Source: Nitrospira sp.
GTDB taxonomy: Bacteria; Nitrospirota; Nitrospiria; Nitrospirales; Nitrospiraceae
Direction: 5' to 3'
DNA length: 64,000 nucleotides
NCBI GenBank assembly: GCA_030123565.1
Contig: CP126122.1
Location: 4,230,800 to 4,294,799, forward strand
Part shown: positions 1 through 7,718 of the stretch, piece after piece
Layout of the letters: each line of letters opens with the position of its first letter
Numbering within the stretch: position 1 is the stretch's first letter
Made by a program: the position numbers and the translations under genes
Notes under the pieces: model-generated
Database searches by the model: none
Told to the model about the DNA's origin: nothing
The model's input: the letters and a program-made list of their open reading frames with translations, nothing else

Positions 1-1
1 G

Positions 2-43
2 ACCGATGTGATGCGGCACGTGCTGGAGTCCCGCTTTGAGTGA
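2..43 (+). CDS. 3' end of an unidentified gene (partial)
   Basis: The first bases read in one frame as the C-terminal 13 residues TDVMRHVLESRFE followed by TGA. The gene starts upstream of the window. Too little is visible to name it. It ends 54 bp before aroK on the same strand, so both could be in one operon. Confidence 0.5.
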   Translation, partial: TDVMRHVLESRFE

Positions 44-97
44 AGGGTCGGGCGTCTGCTCGGATCAAAGGCCCGCATCGGCCATCCCTTTCTAACC

Positions 98-628
98 ATG
101 GAACCCCGCAAAAATCTCGTCTTGATCGGTTATCGAGGGACCGGCAAAAGCACGGTCGGAAAGATCCTGGCTCGGAGGCTACATCGTCGGCTGGTATCCA
201 CGGATGCCGAGGTGGTGAAGCGGGCCGCATTGTCCATTCCCGAGATCGTGAAACAGTTCGGTTGGGAACATTTTCGCGACCTGGAGTCGGCCGTGTGCCG
301 GGACTTTGCCGCGGAGGAACAATTGATCATCGACACCGGCGGCGGCGCCATCTTGCGGCCTGAAAATGCGGATGGGCTGCGACGCACCGGGACGCTGGTC
401 TGGCTCACAGCCACCGTAGAGACGATCACCCGCCGCATCGGCGGCGATACCCAGCGCCCGTCATTGACCGGCACGAAATCGTTTACGGACGAAATTCGTG
501 AGGTATTGACCGAACGGACCCCGAAATACCAGGCGGCGGCCCACCACCTCGTGCCGACCGACGGCGTTTCTACGGCCGAGGTGGCGGAGCGTATCTTGGA
601 GCTGATCTCGCACAAATCGACCGATTGA
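98..628 (+). CDS. aroK: Shikimate kinase
   Basis: Phosphorylates shikimate at the 3-hydroxyl with ATP, the fifth step of the chorismate (aromatic amino acid) pathway, in the cytoplasm. The P-loop GYRGTGKST lies near residues 12-20. The substrate-binding DTGGGAI segment (around residues 78-84) and the lid region with RPSL (around 115-118) are present. At 176 aa it has the usual single-domain length. No strong Shine-Dalgarno sequence precedes the ATG. The next feature downstream is a tRNA gene, so aroK probably ends its operon. Confidence 0.95.
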   Translation: MEPRKNLVLIGYRGTGKSTVGKILARRLHRRLVSTDAEVVKRAALSIPEIVKQFGWEHFRDLESAVCRDFAAEEQLIIDTGGGAILRPENADGLRRTGTLVWLTATVETITRRIGGDTQRPSLTGTKSFTDEIREVLTERTPKYQAAAHHLVPTDGVSTAEVAERILELISHKSTD

Positions 629-700
629 TTCCCCCAAGGTGTCCATCGGCGAGGGTGGCCTACCTTCGCTATTCTTGACAACACCTCGGCAACATGGTTC

Positions 701-1915
701 TTATACCGGCGCGCGCCCGTAGCTCAATTGGATAGAGCATCGGACTTCGGATCCGAGGGTTGGGGGTTCAAGTCCCTCCGGGCGCACCATAGAATCAATA
801 GGTTGCATCGTTTCTTTCGGTTCTTCCACTTCTTCGGTCACGGTTTTGGTCACGGTTCCAGTCAGACTTCCCCGATTCACTGCGTCCCGAAGATGTCCTG
901 GTGCTAGGTGCGCATACCGCATAGTTGTCTCAATATCACGGTGCCCGAGGATTTCCTTCACCGATACGAGATCGACCCCTGCCATGACACGGCGGCTGGC
1001 TGCGGTATGCCGAAGTGAGTGCCAGCACGCCCCGATGATCCCCGCTCGCCTCAGGCCAGGCTCAAACGAACGCCGGAGGAATGCCCGGCTGTCCATAGGG
1101 TGGGTCACGTCCTTTAAGCCTGGGAACACCCAAGCCGACCGAAGAAACGAGTCAAATGACCTCAGAATCGTCTTGGCTCCTTCGCTCAAGGGCACATGCC
1201 GGGTTTTGCCTCCCTTTGGCATAGGCAGGGTCAGGACCTCGTTCTCCAGATCGACCTGGTTCCACCGCAGCGTGAACTGTTCTCCTCGTCTCAACCCTGT
1301 CTCGACGGCGAACGCGACTAATTTCCAGTCATCCGGGGGCATCACGCCCCTCAACCGGTCAAGTTCTTCACTCGTCAGGAATCGCGTCCGGTTTGCTTCC
1401 GGAAAGAACTTGAGGCTGGACACCGGGTTCTTGGTGAGCTTGTCATCTTTCACGGCCAACATGAGCACGTGGCGAAGGAAGGCAAAATGTCTATTGATCG
1501 TGGCATCCGCCCACAGCCGTTGCGGTTCCTTCGTATTCACCTTCATCTTGGCGCGCATTCTGGCTTGAATCCGCCGAAGATCGTCTACCGTAATCTGGGT
1601 GACTAGGCGACTCCCAATAAGCAGGGACCAGCGCCGACCATAGAGTACTTCGCCAGCTTTGTTTCGGTTCACAGTTCCTTCGAGGTAGCGTTTGATCCAA
1701 GCCCGAAGGGTGATGTCCTTCCGGGGCGCAAACTTCTCCGGGAAATAGGTCCCTTCCCGAATATCGGCTTTCAATCGACCATAGAGCGCTTTGGCTTGTG
1801 ATTTCGTATCACACCGGAACCAGCGCTGCCGCCCGTGCTCGTAGAGGCGCACCCACCACCCTTCGCGGCCCTTTCGCTGGGTGATCCCTCTATCCTTTCC
1901 CGCTTTTCTTGCCAC
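701..1915 (-). CDS. Tyrosine recombinase / island integrase
   Basis: Site-specific recombinase of the phage-integrase family, predicted to integrate and excise the island at tRNA-Arg. Over 404 aa there is an arm-binding N-terminus, a core-binding helical domain (about 65-160) and a catalytic domain. Visible catalytic residues: R209/R210 in TGLRRGEQ, K237, H299 and R302 in HSLRH, H325 in LGH, and nucleophile Y334 in TMRYAH. After residue 375 the frame runs antisense through the att core inside the tRNA and stops at 701, so the last 14 residues are encoded by chromosomal sequence. The start overlaps the end of the CGNR gene by 26 nt, which suggests translational coupling. Confidence 0.93.
   Translation of the reverse strand: MARKAGKDRGITQRKGREGWWVRLYEHGRQRWFRCDTKSQAKALYGRLKADIREGTYFPEKFAPRKDITLRAWIKRYLEGTVNRNKAGEVLYGRRWSLLIGSRLVTQITVDDLRRIQARMRAKMKVNTKEPQRLWADATINRHFAFLRHVLMLAVKDDKLTKNPVSSLKFFPEANRTRFLTSEELDRLRGVMPPDDWKLVAFAVETGLRRGEQFTLRWNQVDLENEVLTLPMPKGGKTRHVPLSEGAKTILRSFDSFLRSAWVFPGLKDVTHPMDSRAFLRRSFEPGLRRAGIIGACWHSLRHTAASRRVMAGVDLVSVKEILGHRDIETTMRYAHLAPGHLRDAVNRGSLTGTVTKTVTEEVEEPKETMQPIDSMVRPEGLEPPTLGSEVRCSIQLSYGRAPV
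713..789 (+). tRNA. tRNA-Arg (anticodon UCG)
   Basis: A full cloverleaf can be folded: acceptor GCGCCCG/CGGGCGC, D stem GCTC/GAGC, anticodon stem TCGGA/TCCGA with loop CTTCGGA (anticodon TCG at 747-749), and T arm with the TTCAAGT loop. The terminal CCA (787-789) is encoded. The gene is the insertion site of the adjacent integrative element. Its 3' half is duplicated at 7894-7938, so the tRNA is kept intact at the left junction. Confidence 0.97.
745..789 (+). repeat. attL core (45-bp direct repeat, tRNA 3' half)
   Basis: The sequence runs from the anticodon loop through the encoded CCA and is identical to 7894-7938. The bases on either side (744 and 790) differ from those flanking the other copy, which sets the exact limits. 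Confidence 0.92.
836..857 (+). repeat. Left pair of GGTCACGGTT decamers (possible integrase arm sites)
   Basis: Two direct copies of GGTCACGGTT start at 836 and 848, one helical turn apart, 46 bp inside the left att core. They lie in the 3' coding region of the integrase (residues about 354-360). The same decamers occur near the right end in the same orientation. Binding by the integrase is inference. Confidence 0.55.
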
Positions 1916-2555
1916 GGCGGCTCTCCTTTCGTTCTCCGGTCTTCTGGGCCTCGCGCCACTTCCTCGCCGCGACTCGGTTCTGGCAGCGCGGCTGGCAGTA
2001 TAGCTGGTCGCGCCTGATCGCTAAATAGATCCTGGCGCATTCCGGACAGCGCCGAATGTAATCCCCGGACTGGGCCAGGAGGTGGACAAATCGGTATTCA
2101 AACTCCTTGGCCTTGCGTTTCGCGATCACGAAGATCGTTCCGGTCTCGTCGGAGAAGCCGCCCGGCGATACCACGACCAGCGTCATCTGCGGAAAGGTGA
2201 AGGCGGTGTGCCCCTCGTGCCAATACTCCTCTAACTGCGCCAGGGTTGCGGCCTGAATGTCCTGAGCTTCTTTTCGGCTGGGAATCGTCTGATAGTTCTT
2301 TGCATTGGGCACCCCTTCTACGCTCCAGCCACTTTCCGGGGCCACCATCCCGCCGTATCGGTCCCCTGTCTCATCCACAAAGGCCGCGACTTCAAACGCT
2401 AAGAGTGTCCACTCCGTGGGCGTCAAGCCCTCCAGATTGGTCTGTAAAAACTGGAGTACCCACCCGACGGCGCCATCCGGCATCGTGCGGATGCGCTCGA
2501 TCGCTTTCTGGTACTCCAGTTGGAATTCCTGATCGGCTTTCCCCTGTGCGCTCAT
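1890..2555 (-). CDS. CGNR-type zinc-finger protein
   Basis: A 221-aa protein with a C-terminal finger: CPEC, about 13 residues, then YCQPRCQNR followed by a basic helix and a Lys/Arg-rich tail. This matches the CxxC...CxxxCxNR layout of CGNR zinc fingers found in putative DNA-binding regulators. The N-terminal 150 residues are not recognised. The start chosen (MSAQGK) has an AAGGA-like site upstream; the frame is open to 2639, which would add 28 residues. It overlaps the integrase start and may regulate it. The function in the island is not known. Confidence 0.7.
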   Translation of the reverse strand: MSAQGKADQEFQLEYQKAIERIRTMPDGAVGWVLQFLQTNLEGLTPTEWTLLAFEVAAFVDETGDRYGGMVAPESGWSVEGVPNAKNYQTIPSRKEAQDIQAATLAQLEEYWHEGHTAFTFPQMTLVVVSPGGFSDETGTIFVIAKRKAKEFEYRFVHLLAQSGDYIRRCPECARIYLAIRRDQLYCQPRCQNRVAARKWREAQKTGERKESRRGKKSGKG

Positions 2556-2758
2556 GCCTTCTGTTCCTTTCTCATGCCAAACCCTCTCCGTATTCCTGAT
2601 CCCAACACCACTGAAAAAAGTGTCCTGCTGAAGGGCCATCTCGACCTGAATTTGTTTGGCAAGTGTACCGCCTCCTTGCTAATGGCTGTCAAGAATAATC
2701 ACGCCTAAAAAATATCAGGCGTGATCTCGCCACAGCCATTCTTTCAAGGAGGTGCCCG

Positions 2759-2965
2759 ATGGTTAGTACAAAATTGATCACCATTCGAGAAGCCGCGAAT
2801 CGATTAGGACTCAAGGAAAGCACGATCAGGAAATACATCCTGAAACGGCAGATCGCCTATGTGAAGCCGTCTGTGCGAGCCGTGCGGATTCCTATTGAAG
2901 AACTGGAACGGATTCTGGCTGCCGGACTGAGGCCGGTGATTCCTCAGGCAGAAGGTGCCCGATGA
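2759..2965 (+). CDS. Excisionase-like / MerR-type helix-turn-helix protein
   Basis: A 68-aa single-domain protein. ITIREAANRLGLKESTIRKY forms the helix-turn-helix and VRIPIEELERIL resembles the wing of AlpA/Xis-type DNA-binding domains. A strong AAGGAGG sequence precedes the ATG by 7 nt. It opens the plus-strand block divergent from the CGNR/integrase genes and overlaps the Rep start by ATGA. It is a candidate recombination directionality factor, or regulator of the divergent promoter. Confidence 0.8.
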   Translation: MVSTKLITIREAANRLGLKESTIRKYILKRQIAYVKPSVRAVRIPIEELERILAAGLRPVIPQAEGAR

Positions 2966-3675
2966 GCCGCTGGAAGGAGTTCCGGCGGGAGCCCATTGCC
3001 GGCGAATGGACGCGAAAGCAGAAACGAGGCTATCACCGGGTCCGGTCGCTGCTCTGGTTCTGGGAATGCCATCAATTCCAAGTGCTCTGGGTCACGCTAT
3101 CCACGGCAGAAGGCGGGGACGCCGAGAAGCTGACGTACCACCACAAGCAACTGCGCCAGCGGATCGAACGCCAACTCGGGTTTCAAGGCTTGGAGTATTA
3201 CCAGGTCCGGACGGAGGAAGGGCATGGCGTGCTCCATATCTTCTGGGCCTGGCGGGTGCCTGATGGGGAACGCGCACGCCGATTCTGGATCTCCCAGGAA
3301 TGGCTCTCGTCACAATGGCGAGCCCTCCACGGGGCTCCCGTCGTCTGGATCAAGGCTTATCAACCCAGCCATCGTTCGCGGAACCGCCTCAGCCGCTACG
3401 TCATCAGCCAATACGTCCAGGATCAATGCGGCTACGTGAACATGTGTTGGTCCTGGAAACGCTCCCTTGGCTTTCCCATCAGCCGACTCTGGGAAGAGAT
3501 GCGGCACCAATGGTCTACCCGGAATGCGTATAGACGGATCAGGGGTGAGATCGAAATCCCGCGCATTGTGTTTCTCAAGACCTGGGAGGATCTGCTCTCG
3601 GGGCATCCCATTTGGTTTTGCGGCACCATTCTGCAACTCGTGTTGGGGAAGGGGCTCGTCTATCAGGAGGTGTGA
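2962..3675 (+). CDS. Putative rolling-circle replication initiator (HUH-like Rep)
   Basis: A 237-aa protein whose layout resembles HUH-endonuclease Rep proteins. Motif-1-like strand VLWVTLST is at 41-48. Motif-2-like GVLHIFWAW is at 89-97, with H92 but Phe where the second His normally sits. A motif-3-like helix with two tyrosines, RYVISQYVQDQ (Y146, Y151), follows, like the YxxKY signature. It starts inside the stop of the excisionase-like gene (ATGA overlap) and ends 3 bp before the Cys-rich gene, so the three are probably co-translated. The assignment rests on motif order; the incomplete HUH means activity is uncertain. Confidence 0.55.
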   Translation: MSRWKEFRREPIAGEWTRKQKRGYHRVRSLLWFWECHQFQVLWVTLSTAEGGDAEKLTYHHKQLRQRIERQLGFQGLEYYQVRTEEGHGVLHIFWAWRVPDGERARRFWISQEWLSSQWRALHGAPVVWIKAYQPSHRSRNRLSRYVISQYVQDQCGYVNMCWSWKRSLGFPISRLWEEMRHQWSTRNAYRRIRGEIEIPRIVFLKTWEDLLSGHPIWFCGTILQLVLGKGLVYQEV

Positions 3676-3678
3676 GGG

Positions 3679-3921
3679 ATGATCTGGCACCGATGTAGTC
3701 TCAAACTGCCAAGCCTGTTTGGTCCAGCCTGTTGCGGACGGGAAGCGACCACGTACGACCGGGCGCGGAAAGCCTGGCTTTGTCCTGAGCATGCGAAGGA
3801 ACGGTTATGTGAGTTCTGCCAGGTCGAACGAGCCTGGGTACGGTTCTGTTATTCGGAGAATGAAATAGTGTGCGAGGTCTGGCTCTGCGTGGACTGTGCA
3901 GGGCTTACGGGGCGACGGTGA
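3679..3921 (+). CDS. Small Cys-rich (zinc-binding) protein
   Basis: An 80-aa protein with ACCG, CPEH, CEFC and CVDC pairs, consistent with one or two zinc-binding knuckles. A GGAGG lies 13 nt before the ATG, inside the end of the Rep gene. It is the third gene of the excisionase-Rep unit. No family could be named; accessory role in replication or DNA binding is a guess. Confidence 0.6.
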   Translation: MIWHRCSLKLPSLFGPACCGREATTYDRARKAWLCPEHAKERLCEFCQVERAWVRFCYSENEIVCEVWLCVDCAGLTGRR

Positions 3922-4435
3922 CACGCTCTAATCAATTTCTCCCTGTCACCCGTCCACTATCCTCTACGGGTGAGAGGGAACATGCTCCGTCCTTATATCA
4001 GGCGGCGATGCGTCAGCTTGGCCGCCGCTCTGGGTGATTGTTGGTTACAAGCGTAGAGAAGAGAACAGGGATACTGAAACCATGGGGAGATTCGTCACGC
4101 AAAGACTCCGCCCAACGAGGCCGCCCGGCCGTTCCGGACCACTGGACCGGACGGCCGGGGGGATCGGGGGCGCAGCCCCCGCTTCACTTGATTCATATGG
4201 TCAAAGTAGGACATATTCTGAGAGCGACCCTTTTTCCCATTGGCGCAAACCGATCGCAACACCTCCATGTGCTATGTGGCTTTAGATACATTCATTTCTA
4301 CGTCACAATTAAATGTCGGCATGTGCCCGTCATTCATCCGCGATGGGTACTTCAATAATCACGGTTAACTTCGCTTGACTCGGGCACTGTTCGTTTGCCG
4401 GAACCATTAGACTCCTTTGAGAAGAGATTGTTGTA
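3922..4435. other. Intergenic stretch between replication block and cargo genes
   Basis: No convincing gene in 514 bp. The two overlapping frames at 4034-4358 are rich in Arg/Pro/Gly and look non-coding. A GC hairpin CGGGGG-CGCAG-CCCCCG lies at 4165-4181 and could end the Rep transcript or act as a single-strand structure. Base composition shifts from GC-rich to AT-rich at about 4200, which may mark the junction of the backbone with separately acquired cargo. Confidence 0.5.
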
Positions 4436-5017
4436 GTGATCCCATCGCATAATGAATCGGGAGTTTTGCCTCCTTTCCTAGGTGCTACTCCTGTTGAGCC
4501 GTCCGCAATGGCTCCTTATCGGGTCGCGTTACTTGATCTCGTAAAGAAATTTGCTTCAAATCAAGAACGCAGGAACATTCTCGCCGGTTTTATCGGTTAC
4601 AGGGCTGAATTGCAGAAAGTCGGATTTCTAACGGGATTTCAGTGGGTGGGTGGTAGTTTTGTGGAAAATGTGGAAACAACGTTGCATCGCCCGCCGCGAG
4701 ACATCGACATAATCACCTTCTCTTATCGTCCTGACAGCTATCGGGACGAAACTAATTGGGAAGGCTTTGTATTATCTCGACCGGATTTATTCGACCCTCA
4801 AGAAAGCAAGAAAAAATATTCATGTGATGCCTATTTCGTGGATCTGTCTCTTGGAAGCCCTACATATTTGATCGATCAGACTAAATATTGGTTCGGTTTA
4901 TTCTCGCATCAGCGGGACACTTCTTTGTGGAAGGGGATGCTTGAAATTCCCCTCACTGATGATACGGAAGTTGCTGCACTATTCGGTGCAGGAGGCACCA
5001 ATGTTGCGCAAGATTAA
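4436..5017 (+). CDS. Nucleotidyltransferase-fold protein (DUF6932-like)
   Basis: A 193-aa protein with a minimal nucleotidyltransferase signature: WVGGSFVEN (70-78) followed by RDIDI (88-92), i.e. the GS(x) and DxD metal-binding pattern of the MNT/polymerase-beta superfamily. GTG is the assumed start; an ATG at 4508 is the alternative and leaves the motif intact. It overlaps the next gene by 17 nt. Such two-gene operons in islands often act as toxin-antitoxin or abortive-infection systems, but that role is inferred from context only. Confidence 0.6.
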   Translation: MIPSHNESGVLPPFLGATPVEPSAMAPYRVALLDLVKKFASNQERRNILAGFIGYRAELQKVGFLTGFQWVGGSFVENVETTLHRPPRDIDIITFSYRPDSYRDETNWEGFVLSRPDLFDPQESKKKYSCDAYFVDLSLGSPTYLIDQTKYWFGLFSHQRDTSLWKGMLEIPLTDDTEVAALFGAGGTNVAQD

Positions 5018-5939
5018 GTTGGATGGTCTGGAAGCCGAGTTGTCTACTGTCAATGCATTGCTGGCGAAAGCTGCGGAAGCGGGCGACTTCGTCGGGAAGC
5101 TTCAGTTTTCAAAACGAAAGCAAGTCTTGGAAACAGATATTGAAGCGATCAGTCACACGTCCGAAAAGCTTGCGAGTGTCGCCTTATTATTCGGTGGAGT
5201 GCCTGTTCTTGGTTCTCGCGGAATTTCAGCCGACTTCGCCGGAAATGCATTGGAGAACTTCCAGGACCTGGTCGCCAAGACATTTGCTAAGTCGGAATGG
5301 GGATCTCTGGCTGAAAGGGGTCCCATTCCCTTGAGGGATTCCTCACATTTGATGATCACGGAAGTAGCTAGAGGCTCCTTTGGGTTTGTGTTGAATGAAC
5401 TCTCTGAGCAGACGGAAATTGCAGATACGGCTTTAAAGTTGCAGGTTGAAGAAGTTGCTACGCTTTTGCAGCGAACGGCATCGCCAAATGAATTAGATTT
5501 TGAGGAAGCGGCTGAAAGCTTGGACTCAAGGGTTCTAACGGCTTTAAAGAATTTCTTTGTGACTTTGGATTCCAACGGGGCAACGCTAAGGGTCGTGGAA
5601 GATGTTGCAGATTTCACGCTTGATGAGGCGGCTATTCATCGAGGAAGGCGACGCACTGAAGCCACCCAGATTCAGGAGAATGATCTCACAATAACTGGCA
5701 CACTGACGGGCGTTCTCCCCGACCATAGGAAGTTTGAGGCCAAAGCCGAGGATAATAGAACGGTATACGGTACGGTCTCCAAGGAAGGTATCAAGCAGTT
5801 TGACGGACTGGTAGCTAAAGGCCAAACGCCTATTGGCAAGAGATGGAACCTTAAAATTCGCCGTCGCGTTATAGCCCCATGGAATCGTCCATCTAGAGAG
5901 ATAAATACTCTCCTGGAGTTCGTCGGACAAGTTGATTAG
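5001..5939 (+). CDS. Unknown partner of the nucleotidyltransferase gene
   Basis: A 312-aa protein I do not recognise. The start at 5001 is set by AGGAGG five bases upstream, inside the preceding gene. Residues 5-50 are predicted coiled coil (Leu/Glu/Ala/Lys heptads). The middle contains EVARGSFGFVLNEL and an acidic helical stretch, and the C-terminal third is rich in beta strands with basic residues (RWNLKIRRR). No signal peptide or TM segment. Tight coupling with the nucleotidyltransferase gene suggests the two proteins act together. A terminator follows at 5966. Confidence 0.6.
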   Translation: MLRKIKLDGLEAELSTVNALLAKAAEAGDFVGKLQFSKRKQVLETDIEAISHTSEKLASVALLFGGVPVLGSRGISADFAGNALENFQDLVAKTFAKSEWGSLAERGPIPLRDSSHLMITEVARGSFGFVLNELSEQTEIADTALKLQVEEVATLLQRTASPNELDFEEAAESLDSRVLTALKNFFVTLDSNGATLRVVEDVADFTLDEAAIHRGRRRTEATQIQENDLTITGTLTGVLPDHRKFEAKAEDNRTVYGTVSKEGIKQFDGLVAKGQTPIGKRWNLKIRRRVIAPWNRPSREINTLLEFVGQVD

Positions 5940-5965
5940 AGATGGTTAAAGCGCGCAGATCTGCT

Positions 5966-5993
5966 GATGGGGGAAGCAAAATCCCATCTTTTT
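5966..5993 (+). terminator. Intrinsic terminator of the nucleotidyltransferase pair
   Basis: Stem GATGGG/CCCATC (5966-5971 and 5983-5988) followed by TTTTT. It lies 27 bp after the stop of the partner gene and ends this two-gene operon. Confidence 0.7.
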
Positions 5994-6175
5994 AGGATAT
6001 AGGGAGCGTGCAAATCCTGCCTTCTTACTCTTGGCTCTAGTGTCGATTTTATTCCCAGTTGGGAGTCCGCGTCATTCGCACCACTGATGTTAGAGATTGG
6101 CTATCAATTAGCAATGAACAGTGCGGCAAAGCAAATTGAGACGTACGGCACAGACATAACTCAGGGCGGTCACGA

Positions 6176-6706
6176 TCACTGGTCCGTCTCTTTCCCTGTC
6201 AAAAGGTTGCGGATATGGCGGTCGGGTCGGGCGTAAAAGGTCTTTCCTACAGAGGTGTGCACCTGTGCCCTTAGGAAATGAACTTTGAGTCCATGCGCCG
6301 TTCCAAGATAATCCTTTACGCTTGGAATCCAATTCTCATCCCCCAGCCCAGGCTTTGCGGACACATAGAAGTTGGCTGATTCACCGTCTCGAAGTCTGAC
6401 TGGAAGTTTCGATGAATATTCGGGAGCGCCGGGGATTTGGAATAGTTTGGTCCGCTTGAATGGGAGCGACCAGCCAATCCCTGTAATTGTGACTTCCCTC
6501 GCACCAAGGTTTACCGCAGAGATGGTGACATAATCTCGAGAAGGCATACCCGTTTGCACAAGCGTATTTAGGCTGGCTGTTACCTTTATATGGAGCCGCC
6601 TAGTTTTTGTAGCGAGGTAGAGAGAGGCTATAACAGCAGAAATGGTTCCCAAGGCGGAAAACCACGGGGCAAAGCTGTTAATGAATTGCCAGGTCTGTTT
6701 GTCCAT
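6176..6706 (-). CDS. Single-TM hypothetical protein
   Basis: A 176-aa protein with one N-terminal membrane helix (residues about 10-32, FAPWFSALGTISAVIASLYL) followed by a soluble beta-rich domain. The domain has the pattern of a small immunoglobulin-like fold (ISAVNLGAREVTITGIGW). It resembles the widespread uncharacterised one-TM proteins seen in accessory islands. It is transcribed toward the nucleotidyltransferase pair (convergent). Function unknown. Confidence 0.6.
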   Translation of the reverse strand: MDKQTWQFINSFAPWFSALGTISAVIASLYLATKTRRLHIKVTASLNTLVQTGMPSRDYVTISAVNLGAREVTITGIGWSLPFKRTKLFQIPGAPEYSSKLPVRLRDGESANFYVSAKPGLGDENWIPSVKDYLGTAHGLKVHFLRAQVHTSVGKTFYARPDRHIRNLLTGKETDQ

Positions 6707-6901
6707 GTAGGCGCGAGATGCGATTTCGTATGAGATGATATTCTACGCAGAATCACTCGCGCAATCATCTCTCGAGAATAGCGGGGCCAGTATTGTGAGC
6801 CATTTTTGAATGCTGGATGCGGCCATCGAACTAACTCCCTGAAGCTCGAAGCCCATGGTGAAATTGGGATTCAAACTGGGCTGCGGGATCCCGTCTTACG
6901 A

Positions 6902-7045
6902 TAGAAATCTGGTCACGGTTTTGGCCTCGATTGCACGTATGCCTCAGTCATCATTGATCTTCATTGATTGATGCAAAAAACATTGATCTATAAAGAGAAC
7001 ATATCCACCTGTCCTCCCTGATCGCTGTCAGTCTCTAGGGTACTT
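6902..7045. repeat. Internal degenerate copy of the island right end
   Basis: Aligns with 7719-7890, including the GGTCACGGTT decamer, the GATGCAAAAAxCATTGATCT block and the segment that encodes the integrase tail in reverse. It stops just before the point where the att core would begin. The two copies bracket the RelB/YafQ genes as direct repeats. The rest of the 6707-7142 gap holds no gene I can support. Confidence 0.8.
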
Positions 7046-7142
7046 TTTACGGCGTCTTGGCCAATGGTCTCGTTTCTGGGGGAAGGTGCGATTGTTCTGG
7101 CAGATGATTGACTTGTGCGACAAATGGCGTACAATGTGAAAC

Positions 7143-7421
7143 ATGAGGAAGGCGTCGCATCTGTCCATGTCAGACCGTATTAATGCCCGTATCGATATCG
7201 GCCTTAAAAAGAGAGCCGTGAAAATCTTCGATCGCCTGGGGATTAGTGAGGCAGAAGCCATACGGCTTTTTTATGCTCAGGTTGAACTCCATCAAGGTAT
7301 TCCCTTCCCTCTCACCATTCCAAATGCCACGACCATTGCCGCCTTTGACGAAACCAACAAGCCGGAGAAACTCCCTTCCTTTAAAACCTTCCGCGCCCTC
7401 AGAAACCAGACGGGCGTATAG
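7143..7421 (+). CDS. RelB/DinJ-family antitoxin
   Basis: A 92-aa protein. The N-terminal ribbon-helix-helix DRINARIDIGLKKRAVKIFD and GISEAEAIRLFYAQV match the RelB/DinJ DNA-binding domain, and the C-terminal tail would wrap the toxin. A second possible start is ATG at 7170 (MSDRIN). The toxin gene starts 2 bp after the stop. RelB-type antitoxins usually repress their own operon with the toxin as co-repressor. Confidence 0.9.
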   Translation: MRKASHLSMSDRINARIDIGLKKRAVKIFDRLGISEAEAIRLFYAQVELHQGIPFPLTIPNATTIAAFDETNKPEKLPSFKTFRALRNQTGV

Positions 7422-7423
7422 CC

Positions 7424-7693
7424 TTGCTCACCATCAAACCCACCAGTCGTTTTCTCAAAGATCTTAAGTTAGCCAAGAAACGAGGACAGGACATCGATGA
7501 TCTCGAGGACATCATTGACCTCTTACAATTCCAAAAAGTTCTGCCTGTCAGAAACAGAGATCACGCCCTTTCTGGGAATTGGAAGCATCACCGCGAATGT
7601 CACATTGCCCCAGACTGGCTGCTGATTTATCGAACGGATGATGAATTCCTTTACTTGGAACGTACCGGCTCCCACGCTGATCTGTTCGAGTGA
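7424..7693 (+). CDS. YafQ/RelE-family mRNA interferase toxin
   Basis: An 89-aa ribosome-dependent ribonuclease-type toxin. RDHALSGNWKHHRECHIAPD, WLLIYR and the terminal HADLF keep the His/Asp/His/Phe pattern of YafQ active sites. The start is TTG two bases after the antitoxin stop. The pair lies next to the island's right end, between direct repeats, and may stabilise the element by post-segregational killing. Confidence 0.9.
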   Translation: MLTIKPTSRFLKDLKLAKKRGQDIDDLEDIIDLLQFQKVLPVRNRDHALSGNWKHHRECHIAPDWLLIYRTDDEFLYLERTGSHADLFE

Positions 7694-7718
7694 ATGTGCC
7701 AGATCGTCTCTCATTTGT

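Noticed and set aside
4034-4358. Two overlapping plus-strand ORFs rich in Arg, Pro and Gly
   Set aside because: No ribosome site, no domain, composition typical of non-coding GC-rich DNA with a hairpin.
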